Assembly (NCBI RefSeq): GCF_014197435.1
Contig: NZ_JACIFP010000001.1
Coordinates: forward strand, 1,860,001 to 1,924,000
Length of the DNA stretch: 64,000 bases
Direction: 5' to 3'
From: Gordonia humi
GTDB lineage: Bacteria > Actinomycetota > Actinomycetes > Mycobacteriales > Mycobacteriaceae
This document shows positions 44,021 through 52,269 of this stretch, in pieces. The translations under genes were made by a program, and so were the position numbers. The notes below the pieces were generated by a model, which made no database searches, was not told the origin of the DNA, and was given only the letters and a program-made list of their open reading frames with translations. Each line of letters begins with the position of its first letter. The first letter of the stretch is position 1.

Positions 44021-44628
44021 TGTCGTATCCGATTCCGAACGTCGTCGAACGGACCCCGGCGGGCGAGCGATACAGCGACGTCTACTCCCACCTTCTGTCC
44101 GGACGCATCGTCTACGTCGGCACGCCGATCGACGCGGGCGTGGCCAACGCGCTCGTCGCGCAGCTGCTGTACCTCGACGCGGAGAACTCCGAGCGCGATG
44201 TGGAGCTGTACATCAACTGTTCCGGCGGCGATCCGGCGGCCATGCTCGCCGTCTACGACACGATGCGGCACATCCGCGCGGATGTCGCGACGACGTGCGT
44301 CGGGCAGGCGGTCTCGGTCGGCGCCGTACTTCTCGCGGCGGGCGCGGACGGGAAACGATCGGCGACGCCGCACTCACGGATCGTGCTGCACCAACCGGGT
44401 GTCGAGGGCGGTCGGGGGACCATTCCGGATCTGATCATCGAGGCCGACGAGCTCGTGCGGGTCCGGGCGCAGATCGAGTCGGTCCTGGCTCGCCACACCG
44501 GTCGCGAGCCCGCACAGATCCGATCGGACACCGAGCGCACCCGCGTGTTCACTGCACCGGACGCCGTCGACTACGGGCTGATCGACGCGGTGGTCGACGG
44601 GGATGCGACTCATGCGGCGAGCGCGTAG
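44020..44628 (+). CDS. clpP: accessory ClpP-type subunit with Thr in place of catalytic Asp
   Basis: This 202-residue ClpP subunit resembles ClpP2-like proteins: NVVERTPAGERYSDVYSHLL at about 7-26, DVELYINCSGGDPAAMLAVY, nucleophile Ser in CVGQAVSVGAVLLAAG, and His in SRIVLHQPGVEGG. At the position of E. coli Asp171 (ERDRF) the sequence is ERTRVF, so the catalytic Asp is replaced by Thr. The subunit may be weakly active or mainly structural, with activity coming from the first subunit. GGAGGAAACTG precedes the ATG, which overlaps the previous stop. Its 3' end overlaps the convergent popR-like gene by 19 bases. Confidence 0.88.
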   Translation: MSYPIPNVVERTPAGERYSDVYSHLLSGRIVYVGTPIDAGVANALVAQLLYLDAENSERDVELYINCSGGDPAAMLAVYDTMRHIRADVATTCVGQAVSVGAVLLAAGADGKRSATPHSRIVLHQPGVEGGRGTIPDLIIEADELVRVRAQIESVLARHTGREPAQIRSDTERTRVFTAPDAVDYGLIDAVVDGDATHAASA

Positions 44629-44897
44629 GCGCGCGTCGACGCGGGTCGGCTCAGTCGTTCGCCGACGGCGGTCGACACCTCGGCGACACTGACGTCGAGG
44701 GCTCCGGACACGGCCTCGATCATCTCGCTGGACGGATCCTTGCGGCCGCGTTCGATCTCCGACAGATACTGCGTGGAGATGCCCGCCCGCTCGGCGACAT
44801 CGGACAGGCGTTCGCCGCGTTCGCGTCGCAGGTCGCGCAGATGCGCGCCCAACTCCTCGCGGAAGAGCGGCATCCGAGTCCCGGCGAGAAGTCTCAT
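44610..44897 (-). CDS. popR: PopR/ClgR-like XRE-family regulator with C-terminal AYALAA degron
   Basis: This 95-residue regulator has one helix-turn-helix: LRRERGERLSDVAERAGIST, then QYLSEIERGRKDPSSEMIEA, where YLSEIERGRK.PSSE is the ClgR/PopR signature. These proteins activate clp genes and are themselves destroyed by ClpP through C-terminal alanines. The C-terminus here is TRAYALAA, ending exactly like the ssrA tag (YALAA), a strong built-in degradation signal. It faces the second clpP gene tail to tail with a 19-base overlap. A PopR-type palindrome lies before the clpP pair. A ClgR paralogue controlling the housekeeping clp genes is the alternative reading. Confidence 0.82.
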   Translation of the reverse strand: MRLLAGTRMPLFREELGAHLRDLRRERGERLSDVAERAGISTQYLSEIERGRKDPSSEMIEAVSGALDVSVAEVSTAVGERLSRPASTRAYALAA

Positions 44898-44958
44898 GAC
44901 CGCAGCGTAGACCGGATCCGCGCACCTCCGCTCGGCGTTCTGCTCTCGGCGGAGCGAC

Positions 44959-45798
44959 TCACGCTCGTGCGGTCACCGACCAGCAGTGTCCCTCGTGGGC
45001 GAGCCGACCGTCGACGACGTCCGCGCGCAGACTCTCCCGCACGCGGTCGAGGAGCTCGGTCCACCCGTCCTCGCCGAGCCGTTCGCGGACCTCGCCCTCG
45101 ACGAGCTGCCCGGTGCTCGTCGCGAGGATCACCGCGAGCCTCTCCTCGACGCCGTCGCTCGTCGGTGTCGAGTAGTCGGCCGTGAACGTGAACGGATCGA
45201 TCGCGACGGCGGACCATCCGGCGGCGGTGAGCACATCGCGCAGATAGCTGGAGTCGGCGAAGGCGACCGGTCCGGGTGCCCGCGGCTGCGGGCGTGCGGG
45301 CTTCTCGTCGAGCGCTTCGATCAGCGTGCTCGTCCCCAAGGTGAAGATCGGATTCTTCCGACCGTCCTGCCAGCACATGAACGCCATCGAGGCATCGGGT
45401 GCGGCGGCGCGACGGATGTTCGTGAACGCCGCGACCGGGTCGCCGAAGAACATCACGCCGAAGCGCGAGACGAACCGGTCGAAGCCGTTCGGTGCGAGTG
45501 CCGTCAGATCGGTGGTCTGGGCGTCGGCGACGACGACGGTCGCCTGCGGAACCCGCTGCGCGGCGGCCTCGACCATCGCCGACGAGATGTCGACCCCGAC
45601 CGCCGTCGCTCCCGCGTCCACCGCCGCTTCGATCAGAGTGCCCGTACCGCAGCCGATGTCGAGTACGGTCCCGGACAGGTCGGCCGCCTCCACGATCGCT
45701 CGCGTCACCGGTGCGAAGATGCGGTCGAAGACGACGTCCTGCGCGGCCCAGCCCGCGCCGTGTCGTGTCCAGTCGGGTCCGAGCGTCTCATCGGTCAT
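44959..45798 (-). CDS. class I SAM-dependent methyltransferase
   Basis: This 279-residue methyltransferase has the SAM-binding motif VLDIGCGTGTLIEAAVDAG (about residues 46-64), motif II region VGVDISSAMVEAAAQR and FDRFVSRFGVMFFGDPVAAF as post-motif. It belongs to the UbiE/MenG-like small-molecule class. The start ATG 45796-45798 is preferred; the longer frame covers the neighbouring gene out of phase. It lies 29 bases after the small gene downstream of kshA and may share the KstR-controlled transcript, but it also neighbours the NRPS/Clp locus. The substrate is unknown. Confidence 0.8.
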   Translation of the reverse strand: MTDETLGPDWTRHGAGWAAQDVVFDRIFAPVTRAIVEAADLSGTVLDIGCGTGTLIEAAVDAGATAVGVDISSAMVEAAAQRVPQATVVVADAQTTDLTALAPNGFDRFVSRFGVMFFGDPVAAFTNIRRAAAPDASMAFMCWQDGRKNPIFTLGTSTLIEALDEKPARPQPRAPGPVAFADSSYLRDVLTAAGWSAVAIDPFTFTADYSTPTSDGVEERLAVILATSTGQLVEGEVRERLGEDGWTELLDRVRESLRADVVDGRLAHEGHCWSVTARA

Positions 45799-45827
45799 GG
45801 CGTCGACGGTAGCGGACTGGTCGGACC

Positions 45828-46208
45828 TCACCAATAGCCGTCGGGGTCGGCGTCGGGCGACTCGCGCGGCACGATGCCCTCGGTGACGCCGTGGTCGATG
45901 CTCGCCGACATGCGCGGGCACGTCGGGAGCAGGGCCGGGTTGCCGCCCTCGGCGAGGATCTTCGAGATCTCGGTGCATCGGCTGCGCGCGTCGCCGGTCC
46001 ACTGAACGCTGGTGTGATGCGGGCTGGTCTTCTTGACCAGCGCGCACCCGTGGCACGTCCGGCACTCGATCGGGGTCATCCCGCCCGCCAGATAGTGCCG
46101 ACGGTCGCGGGCGGTCGCCGCCGCGATCGTCGACCGGCGTTCCGGGTCGGCCGAGTAGTCGGGGGCCTTGGCCCAGCCGCTCGCCTCCGACGCGTCCGTC
46201 ACGGACAT
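45828..46208 (-). CDS. conserved hypothetical protein downstream of kshA (Rv3527-like position)
   Basis: This 126-residue soluble protein has four cysteines, CRTCHGC at about 49-55 with others at RSRCTEISKI and LLPTCPRMS. This raises the possibility of a metal or iron-sulfur site, though spacing does not match a known ferredoxin. M. tuberculosis Rv3527, also uncharacterised, occupies the same position next to kshA (Rv3526). The start ATG overlaps the kshA stop, so it is co-translated. I do not recognise a domain. A helper in steroid 9-alpha-hydroxylation is a reasonable guess from position only. Confidence 0.7.
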   Translation of the reverse strand: MSVTDASEASGWAKAPDYSADPERRSTIAAATARDRRHYLAGGMTPIECRTCHGCALVKKTSPHHTSVQWTGDARSRCTEISKILAEGGNPALLPTCPRMSASIDHGVTEGIVPRESPDADPDGYW

Positions 46209-47371
46209 CAGACCGACGCGCCCGATTCTGCGGCGGACTCCTCGGCCGCCTTCTCCTCGGCCTGGATCCGCAGATTCTCCTGAACCTCGAGGTCCCAGTT
46301 CTCCAAGGCCTTCTCGGTGTCGATCTCGTATTCGAAGCGACCGGTCATCTCATCGGTCACATCGTCGACGTCGACATAGAACTGCTCGTACCAGCGACGC
46401 AGCTGGTAGACCGGGCCGTCCTCCTCGACCAGGAGCGGATTGTCGATGCGGGTCTTGTGCCGCCAGATCTCCACGTCCTGCAGGAAGCCGACCTCGACTC
46501 CCGCGGTGATCTTCTGGGCCATCCTGGCGCCCTGTTCGACCGAGAGGCCTTCCGGAATCTTCGCCATCACGCCGTACATCAGGACGAACGAGTTGGCGTC
46601 GATCGGGTAGTGGCAGTTGGTCAGAATCGTCTCGACCGCGTACTCGCCGTAGTACTGCACCATCGGGTTCAGCATGTAGGAGGGGCCGTAGTAGGCGGCG
46701 ATCGACTCCAGCCGACTGTCGCCGTAGGCGGAGGTCAGGGCGATGTCGGGGCGTCCACGACTGTTCATGTACTGCGCGGCGGTCTCGCCCTCGAAGACGT
46801 TCTTGAAATAGTCGGGCAGGGCGTAGTGCACATAGAAGAAGTGCGCCATGTCGACGACGTTGTCGATGATCTCGCGGCAGTTGGATCCCTCGATCACGAT
46901 CTTGTTCCACGTCCAGTCGGTCCATCCTTCGGCGCCGTACTCGGCGACCTCGGGGATGACGACGTTCTCGGCCGGTGGATTGCCCTCGGGATCGTTGTAG
47001 ACGAAGACCTGACCGTTGCGGATCATGGTGGGCCAGGTGCGGGTCTTGGCCAGCTTCGGATGACGCTTGGCGTAGGGGACGCCCGCGCAGCGCCCCCGGC
47101 CGTTCCACTGCCAGCCGTGGAACGGGCAGGCCACGTTGTCGCCGCGCAGCTTGCCCTGCGAGAGGTCGGCGCCCATGTGTCGGCAGTAGGCGTCGAGCGC
47201 CTTCACCTGACCTTCGGTGTCGGCCCAGACGACGAGCTTGGTGCCGAAGATCTCCAACGAATGCGGCTTGCCGTCGGTGTAGTCGCTCACCAGGCCGATG
47301 CAGTGCCAACCGCGCGCGAAACGGGTGGGCGGTGTCCCGGTGTCGATCTCTCGGATGTCGGTGTCAGTCAT
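46208..47371 (-). CDS. kshA: 3-ketosteroid 9-alpha-hydroxylase oxygenase (KshA)
   Basis: This 387-residue Rieske non-haem iron oxygenase matches Rv3526 (386 aa). The Rieske cluster ligands are CRHMG (about residue 63) and CPFHGW (about 82). The catalytic iron ligands lie in DNVVDMAHFFYVHYALPDYF (about 169-188). With the reductase KshB (not in this window) it hydroxylates C9 of androstadienedione or its CoA-bearing precursors, which causes ring B to open. The N-terminus RFARGWHCIGLV matches the family start. KstR boxes lie in the gap shared with hsaA. Confidence 0.95.
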   Translation of the reverse strand: MTDTDIREIDTGTPPTRFARGWHCIGLVSDYTDGKPHSLEIFGTKLVVWADTEGQVKALDAYCRHMGADLSQGKLRGDNVACPFHGWQWNGRGRCAGVPYAKRHPKLAKTRTWPTMIRNGQVFVYNDPEGNPPAENVVIPEVAEYGAEGWTDWTWNKIVIEGSNCREIIDNVVDMAHFFYVHYALPDYFKNVFEGETAAQYMNSRGRPDIALTSAYGDSRLESIAAYYGPSYMLNPMVQYYGEYAVETILTNCHYPIDANSFVLMYGVMAKIPEGLSVEQGARMAQKITAGVEVGFLQDVEIWRHKTRIDNPLLVEEDGPVYQLRRWYEQFYVDVDDVTDEMTGRFEYEIDTEKALENWDLEVQENLRIQAEEKAAEESAAESGASV

Positions 47372-47423
47372 CTGCTCGTGGCTCCTCGTCGATGTCTGCG
47401 CGTGTACTCGTCTGTCTCAATAG

Positions 47424-47459
47424 TAGAACAGGTTCCAGTCAGAATGAGAACGTGTTCTA
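47424..47459. promoter_or_regulatory. KstR operators between kshA and hsaA
   Basis: TAGAACAGGTTCCA (47424-47437) fits TnnAACnnGTTnnA fully. GAGAACGTGTTCTA (47446-47459) has the AACnnGTT core but G instead of the first T. The two centres are 22 bases apart, about two helical turns. They serve both divergent operons. Confidence 0.82.
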
Positions 47460-47504
47460 ATATTGGCAACAGAGATCGAGCCGCACATCGAACAGGAGAA
47501 GGCC

Positions 47505-48689
47505 ATGGGAGCACAGCGAAGCGAGGCAGCGCAGGAGGTTCTGACCAAGATCGACGCCCTGCTGCCGGAGCTCGCACAGCGGGCGCAGTCGACCGAGGAC
47601 GCGCGTCGGGTGTCCGACGAGGTCGCCGACATGCTCGACGCCACCGGCTTCTTCAAGCTGATGCAACCCGCTCAGTGGGGCGGATACGAGTCCGATCCGG
47701 TGACCTACTACGAGGCCGTGCGACGGATAGCCACCGCATGCGGCTCCACCGGTTGGGTGGCCGGCATTGTCGGCATCCACAACTGGCATCTGGCCCTGTT
47801 CGACCAGCAGGCGCAGGAGGACGTGTGGGGACAGGACACGAGCGTCCGCATCTCGTCGTCGTATGCGCCGATGGGCATGGGAGAGGTGGTCGAGGGCGGT
47901 TACCGGGTGAACGGCTCGTGGGCGTGGTCGTCGGGATGCGACATCGCCGACTGGGTCGTGGTGGGCGGGCCGGTGATCAAGGACGGCAAACCCGTCGACT
48001 TCGTCAGCTTCCTGATCCCGCGCGGCGACTACTCGATCAAGGACGTGTGGAACGTCGTCGGACTCCGCGGCACCGGATCGAACACCATCGAGGTCAAGGA
48101 CGTGTTCGTCCCGACGCATCGCATGCTGAGCTTCGGCAAGATGAGTCAGGGCAAGGCGCCCGGGCTGGAGCGCAATACCGCCCCGGTGTATCGGATGCCG
48201 TGGGGCACCGTGCACCCGTCGACCATCTCCGCCCCCATCGTCGGGATGGCGTACGGCGCGTACACCGCGCACGTCGAACACCAGGGCAAGCGCGTCCGCG
48301 CCGCGTATGCGGGGGAGAAGGCCAAGGACGATCCGTTCGCCAAGGTCCGGATCGCCGAGGCCGCCAGCGAGATCGACGCGGCGTGGCGGCAGCTCTCGGG
48401 CAACCTGCAGGACGAGTACGACCTGATCCTCGCCGGCGAGGAGGTGCCGATGGAGTTGCGGTTGGCCGCCCGACGCGATCAGGTCCGGGCGACGGGCCGA
48501 GCGATCGCAGCCATCGATCGGCTCTTCGAGAACTCGGGTGCGCATGCGCTCGAGAACGGAACGCCGATCCAGCGCTTCTGGCGTGACGCGCACGCGGGCC
48601 GGGTGCACGCGGCCAACGATCCCGAACGCGCCTACGTCGCCTACGGAAACGGGGAGTTCGGCATCCCCATCGGCGACACGATGGTCTGA
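47505..48689 (+). CDS. hsaA: HsaA, flavin-dependent monooxygenase oxygenase subunit
   Basis: This 394-residue protein matches Rv3570c exactly in length and in long blocks such as ACGSTGWVAGIVGIHNWHLA (about 77-96), WAWSSGCDIADWVVVGGPVI, VVGLRGTGSNTIEVKDVFVP and FWRDAHAGRVHAANDPERAY. With reduced flavin from HsaB it hydroxylates 3-HSA to the catechol 3,4-DHSA. The open frame begins at TTG 47463, but ATG 47505 has AGGAGAAGG upstream and gives the family length and N-terminus (RSEAAQEVLTKIDALLPEL). It is the first gene of the hsaA-hsaC-hsaB operon. Confidence 0.94.
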   Translation: MGAQRSEAAQEVLTKIDALLPELAQRAQSTEDARRVSDEVADMLDATGFFKLMQPAQWGGYESDPVTYYEAVRRIATACGSTGWVAGIVGIHNWHLALFDQQAQEDVWGQDTSVRISSSYAPMGMGEVVEGGYRVNGSWAWSSGCDIADWVVVGGPVIKDGKPVDFVSFLIPRGDYSIKDVWNVVGLRGTGSNTIEVKDVFVPTHRMLSFGKMSQGKAPGLERNTAPVYRMPWGTVHPSTISAPIVGMAYGAYTAHVEHQGKRVRAAYAGEKAKDDPFAKVRIAEAASEIDAAWRQLSGNLQDEYDLILAGEEVPMELRLAARRDQVRATGRAIAAIDRLFENSGAHALENGTPIQRFWRDAHAGRVHAANDPERAYVAYGNGEFGIPIGDTMV

Positions 48690-48704
48690 CCCGGGGTGAC
48701 GTGA

Positions 48705-49631
<927 letters not shown>

Positions 49632-49636
49632 CCGCG

Positions 49637-50212
49637 ATGGCGCCGCAGTCGCCGTACGGCACGGCCGAGTTCGACTCCCGCGCATTCCGGACGGCGATGG
49701 GCCAGTTCTGCACCGGCATCACCGTGATCACCTCGATCGACGGCGTCGGCGACCCCGTCGGCTTCGCCTGTCAGAGCTTCGCGGCGCTGTCGCTGGATCC
49801 GCCGCTGGTGATCTTCTGTCCAATGAAGACGTCACGGACCTGGCCGGTGATCGCCGAACGGGGCTCGTTCGTCGTCAACGTCCTGTCGAATCGTCAGCAG
49901 GCGGTCAGCGCGGTGTTCGGGGCGCCGGGACAGGACAAGTTCGCCTCCGTCGAGTGGGACCCGTCGCCCGCGGGAATGCCGGTGATCCGGAACAGCCTGA
50001 CCTGGGTGGAATGCGGCGTCGAGACGGTGACCGACGGCGGCGACCACCACGTCGTCATCGGACGTGCGAACGTTCTCGGCGAGGTCTTGCAGGACAAGCC
50101 GCTACTGTTCTACCGAGGCGGATACCTCTCGACCGAGCATCCGCGCGTGACACCCGTTCAGGAGGAACTCGAGAACTTCCTCACCTGGAACGGAGGGGAC
50201 ACATGGCTGTGA
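49637..50212 (+). CDS. hsaB: HsaB, flavin reductase subunit
   Basis: This 191-residue flavin reductase matches Rv3567c (187 aa). It contains FRTAMGQFCTGITVITSIDG (about 17-36), VGFACQSFAALSLDPPLVIF and KTSRTWPVIAERGSFVVNVL. It supplies reduced flavin to HsaA from NADH or NADPH. It begins five bases after hsaC. Its 3' end overlaps the next gene by 10 bases. The ATG at 49637 is in place of longer in-frame starts that would overlap hsaC. Confidence 0.93.
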   Translation: MAPQSPYGTAEFDSRAFRTAMGQFCTGITVITSIDGVGDPVGFACQSFAALSLDPPLVIFCPMKTSRTWPVIAERGSFVVNVLSNRQQAVSAVFGAPGQDKFASVEWDPSPAGMPVIRNSLTWVECGVETVTDGGDHHVVIGRANVLGEVLQDKPLLFYRGGYLSTEHPRVTPVQEELENFLTWNGGDTWL

Positions 50213-51387
50213 ACGAGCCGGTCACGAAGCCGTTCACCGATGCGATCGCCGAAGCCGAGGCGCTCGTCGCGTCCGCCCGGTTCGCCGAATCGGACGCCGA
50301 CCGGGCCGAGGGTCTGGACTATCTGGCCGGCGGCATCTCGTCGATCCTGCAGCTGGCGCGCACGCACAGCAAGAGCCATCCGACGTTCGTCACCTCGACC
50401 GGACCGTACGCCAAGATGGGGCTGGACAACCCGGACACGATCTACTACCACGCAACCGTCGAACCCGATGCCACGTACATCGTGCGCGGAGTCCGCGGCA
50501 GCACGGCGGATCTGAGCTTCCAGGTGCTGCGCGGCGACTACACGCCGACGAACGTGCCCGGCGGCGACGACGCCTTCGACGACCGGCGCATCCCGATCGC
50601 GGACGACGGATCGTTCCAGATCACCTTCGGGCCCGCCGTTCCCGATCCCGCTCCCGGATACTTCGTCCTCGGCGAGGGATCGTCGATGCTTGCGGTGCGC
50701 GAGGTCTACTCCGACTGGGCGGTGCAGCGGCGCGGGTCGGTGACCATCGAGCGTGTCGACACCGTGGGGACCGCTCCCGACGACCTCACCGAGGCCAGAG
50801 CCGCGCGACGGTACGCGATCGCGGCGTCGATGCTCAAAGCGCGCATAAACACGTGGTTCAACTTTCCGAAGTGGTTCTACCTCGACGAGCCGGTCAACAC
50901 GTTCACCGCGCCGCGGACGACGCCGGGCGGGCTGTCGACGCAGTACTCGTCGGTCGGTCACTTCGATCTGCCCGCGGGGAGGGCCATGGTGGTGACCGTC
51001 CCGCGATCGGATGCGCCGTACCAGGGTTTCCAACTCGGCAGCCTCTGGTACATCTCGCTCGACTACGTCAATCATCAGACGTCGCTGAACTCGACGCAGG
51101 CGCAGGTCGATCCCGACGGGATGATCCGCATGGTGATCTCCGACCGCGATCCCGGCGTCGCCAACTGGATCGAGACGACGGGGCGGCGGCGCGGCATCCT
51201 GCAGTTCCGGTGGCAGCGGGTCGACGGGCCGGTCGGTCTCGAACTGGGACCGAACTGCGTCGTCGTCGACGACGCGGACGTCCCCGATCACCTGCCGTTC
51301 CATGAGCAGAACCGCATCGACGCCGACGGCTGGGCCCAGCGGATAGCCGAGAGGCAACGCGCCTTCGCCTGGCGCATGCTCGGCTAG
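50203..51387 (+). CDS. DUF1214-type protein (Rv3531c-like)
   Basis: This 394-residue protein of unknown function has the DUF1214-like pattern in its second half, including FNFPKWFYLDEPVNTF, SSVGHFDLPAGRAMVVTVP and YQGFQLGSLWYISLDYVNHQ. The N-terminal part (DYLAGGISSILQLARTHSKS, TSTGPYAKMGLDNPDTIYYH) resembles DUF1254/1214 tandem proteins. Size and order (this gene, SDR, sulfotransferase-like) match the M. tuberculosis trio Rv3531c-Rv3530c-Rv3529c, which belongs to the sterol regulon. No signal peptide is visible. ATG 50203 overlaps the hsaB stop. It may handle a steroid intermediate; function not established. Confidence 0.8.
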   Translation: MAVNEPVTKPFTDAIAEAEALVASARFAESDADRAEGLDYLAGGISSILQLARTHSKSHPTFVTSTGPYAKMGLDNPDTIYYHATVEPDATYIVRGVRGSTADLSFQVLRGDYTPTNVPGGDDAFDDRRIPIADDGSFQITFGPAVPDPAPGYFVLGEGSSMLAVREVYSDWAVQRRGSVTIERVDTVGTAPDDLTEARAARRYAIAASMLKARINTWFNFPKWFYLDEPVNTFTAPRTTPGGLSTQYSSVGHFDLPAGRAMVVTVPRSDAPYQGFQLGSLWYISLDYVNHQTSLNSTQAQVDPDGMIRMVISDRDPGVANWIETTGRRRGILQFRWQRVDGPVGLELGPNCVVVDDADVPDHLPFHEQNRIDADGWAQRIAERQRAFAWRMLG

Positions 51388-51443
51388 TCCGTGACGGAGA
51401 CACCGCCTGGGCCCGCGGGCCGCCCTTCGCCGGCGGAGGGACC

Positions 51444-51477
51444 ACAGCACTCTGATGAGACGACAGCACTCTGATGA
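51444..51477. repeat. 15-bp direct repeat before the SDR gene
   Basis: ACAGCACTCTGATGA occurs at 51444-51458 and 51463-51477, flanked by similar AGGGACCAC blocks at 51437 and 51478. It looks like a small tandem duplication of the leader and ribosome site of the next gene. Confidence 0.75.
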
Positions 51478-51489
51478 AGGGACCACCCC

Positions 51490-52269
51490 ATGACACTCCT
51501 CACCGACAAGGTCGTCGTCGTCTCCGGCGTGGGCCCCGGCCTCGGCCGGTCGCTCTGTCTGCGCGCGGCGGCCAACGGCGCGTCCGTCGTGCTCGGCGCT
51601 CGCACGGAGTCGAGATTGACCGAGGTCGCCGCGGAGGTGCGCGACCTCGGCGGCACCGCCCTCGTCGTCCCGACCGACATCACCGACGACACCGCCGTCG
51701 ACAACCTCGTCGCTCGGACCGTCGACGAGTTCGGGCGGGCCGACGTCCTGATCAACAACGCGTTCGCGATGCCGTCGATGAAACCGTTGGGGCGCACCGA
51801 CTTCGATCAGATCGAGGCGAGCCTTCAGCTGACCGTCCTCGGTACGCTTCGCGTCATCAAAGCGTTCACGCCATCGCTGACCGATTCGGCGGGAGCGATC
51901 GTCAACATCAACTCGATGGTCATTCGGCACTCCGAACCGCGGTACGGCAGCTACAAGCTGACCAAGTCGGCGCTGCTGGCGATGTCGCAGACCCTGGCCA
52001 CCGAGCTCGGCGGCCAGGGCATCCGCATCAACAGCGTGGCACCCGGCTACATCTGGGACGACCAGCTCAAGTGGTACTTCGGTGAGATCGCCAAGAAGTA
52101 CGAGATCACCCCCGAGCAGGTGTACGAGCAGACAGCGTCCAAGAGCGATCTGAAACGGCTGCCCGAACCGGACGAGATCGCCGACGCCGCGGTGTTCCTC
52201 GCATCCCCGATGGCCAAAGCGATCACCGGGCACACCCTCGATGTGAACTGCGGTGAATACCATGACTGA
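51490..52269 (+). CDS. short-chain dehydrogenase/reductase (Rv3530c-like)
   Basis: This 259-residue SDR has a nucleotide-binding start VVVVSGVGPGLGRSLCLRAA (about residues 8-27), LINNAFAMPS for the NNAG motif, and the catalytic set Ser in NINSM and YKLTK (Tyr-x3-Lys at about 156-160). The cofactor is NAD(H) or NADP(H). It matches Rv3530c (260 aa) in size and order. GAAGGGA precedes the ATG. The natural substrate is unknown; a hydroxysteroid or hydroxyacyl-CoA is likely from context. It overlaps the next gene by eight bases. Confidence 0.85.
   Translation: MTLLTDKVVVVSGVGPGLGRSLCLRAAANGASVVLGARTESRLTEVAAEVRDLGGTALVVPTDITDDTAVDNLVARTVDEFGRADVLINNAFAMPSMKPLGRTDFDQIEASLQLTVLGTLRVIKAFTPSLTDSAGAIVNINSMVIRHSEPRYGSYKLTKSALLAMSQTLATELGGQGIRINSVAPGYIWDDQLKWYFGEIAKKYEITPEQVYEQTASKSDLKRLPEPDEIADAAVFLASPMAKAITGHTLDVNCGEYHD

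Noticed and set aside
47463..47504. Upstream TTG start for hsaA
   Set aside because: It would run 14 codons beyond the usual HsaA length and begins beside a KstR box; ATG 47505 has a good ribosome site and gives the exact family length.
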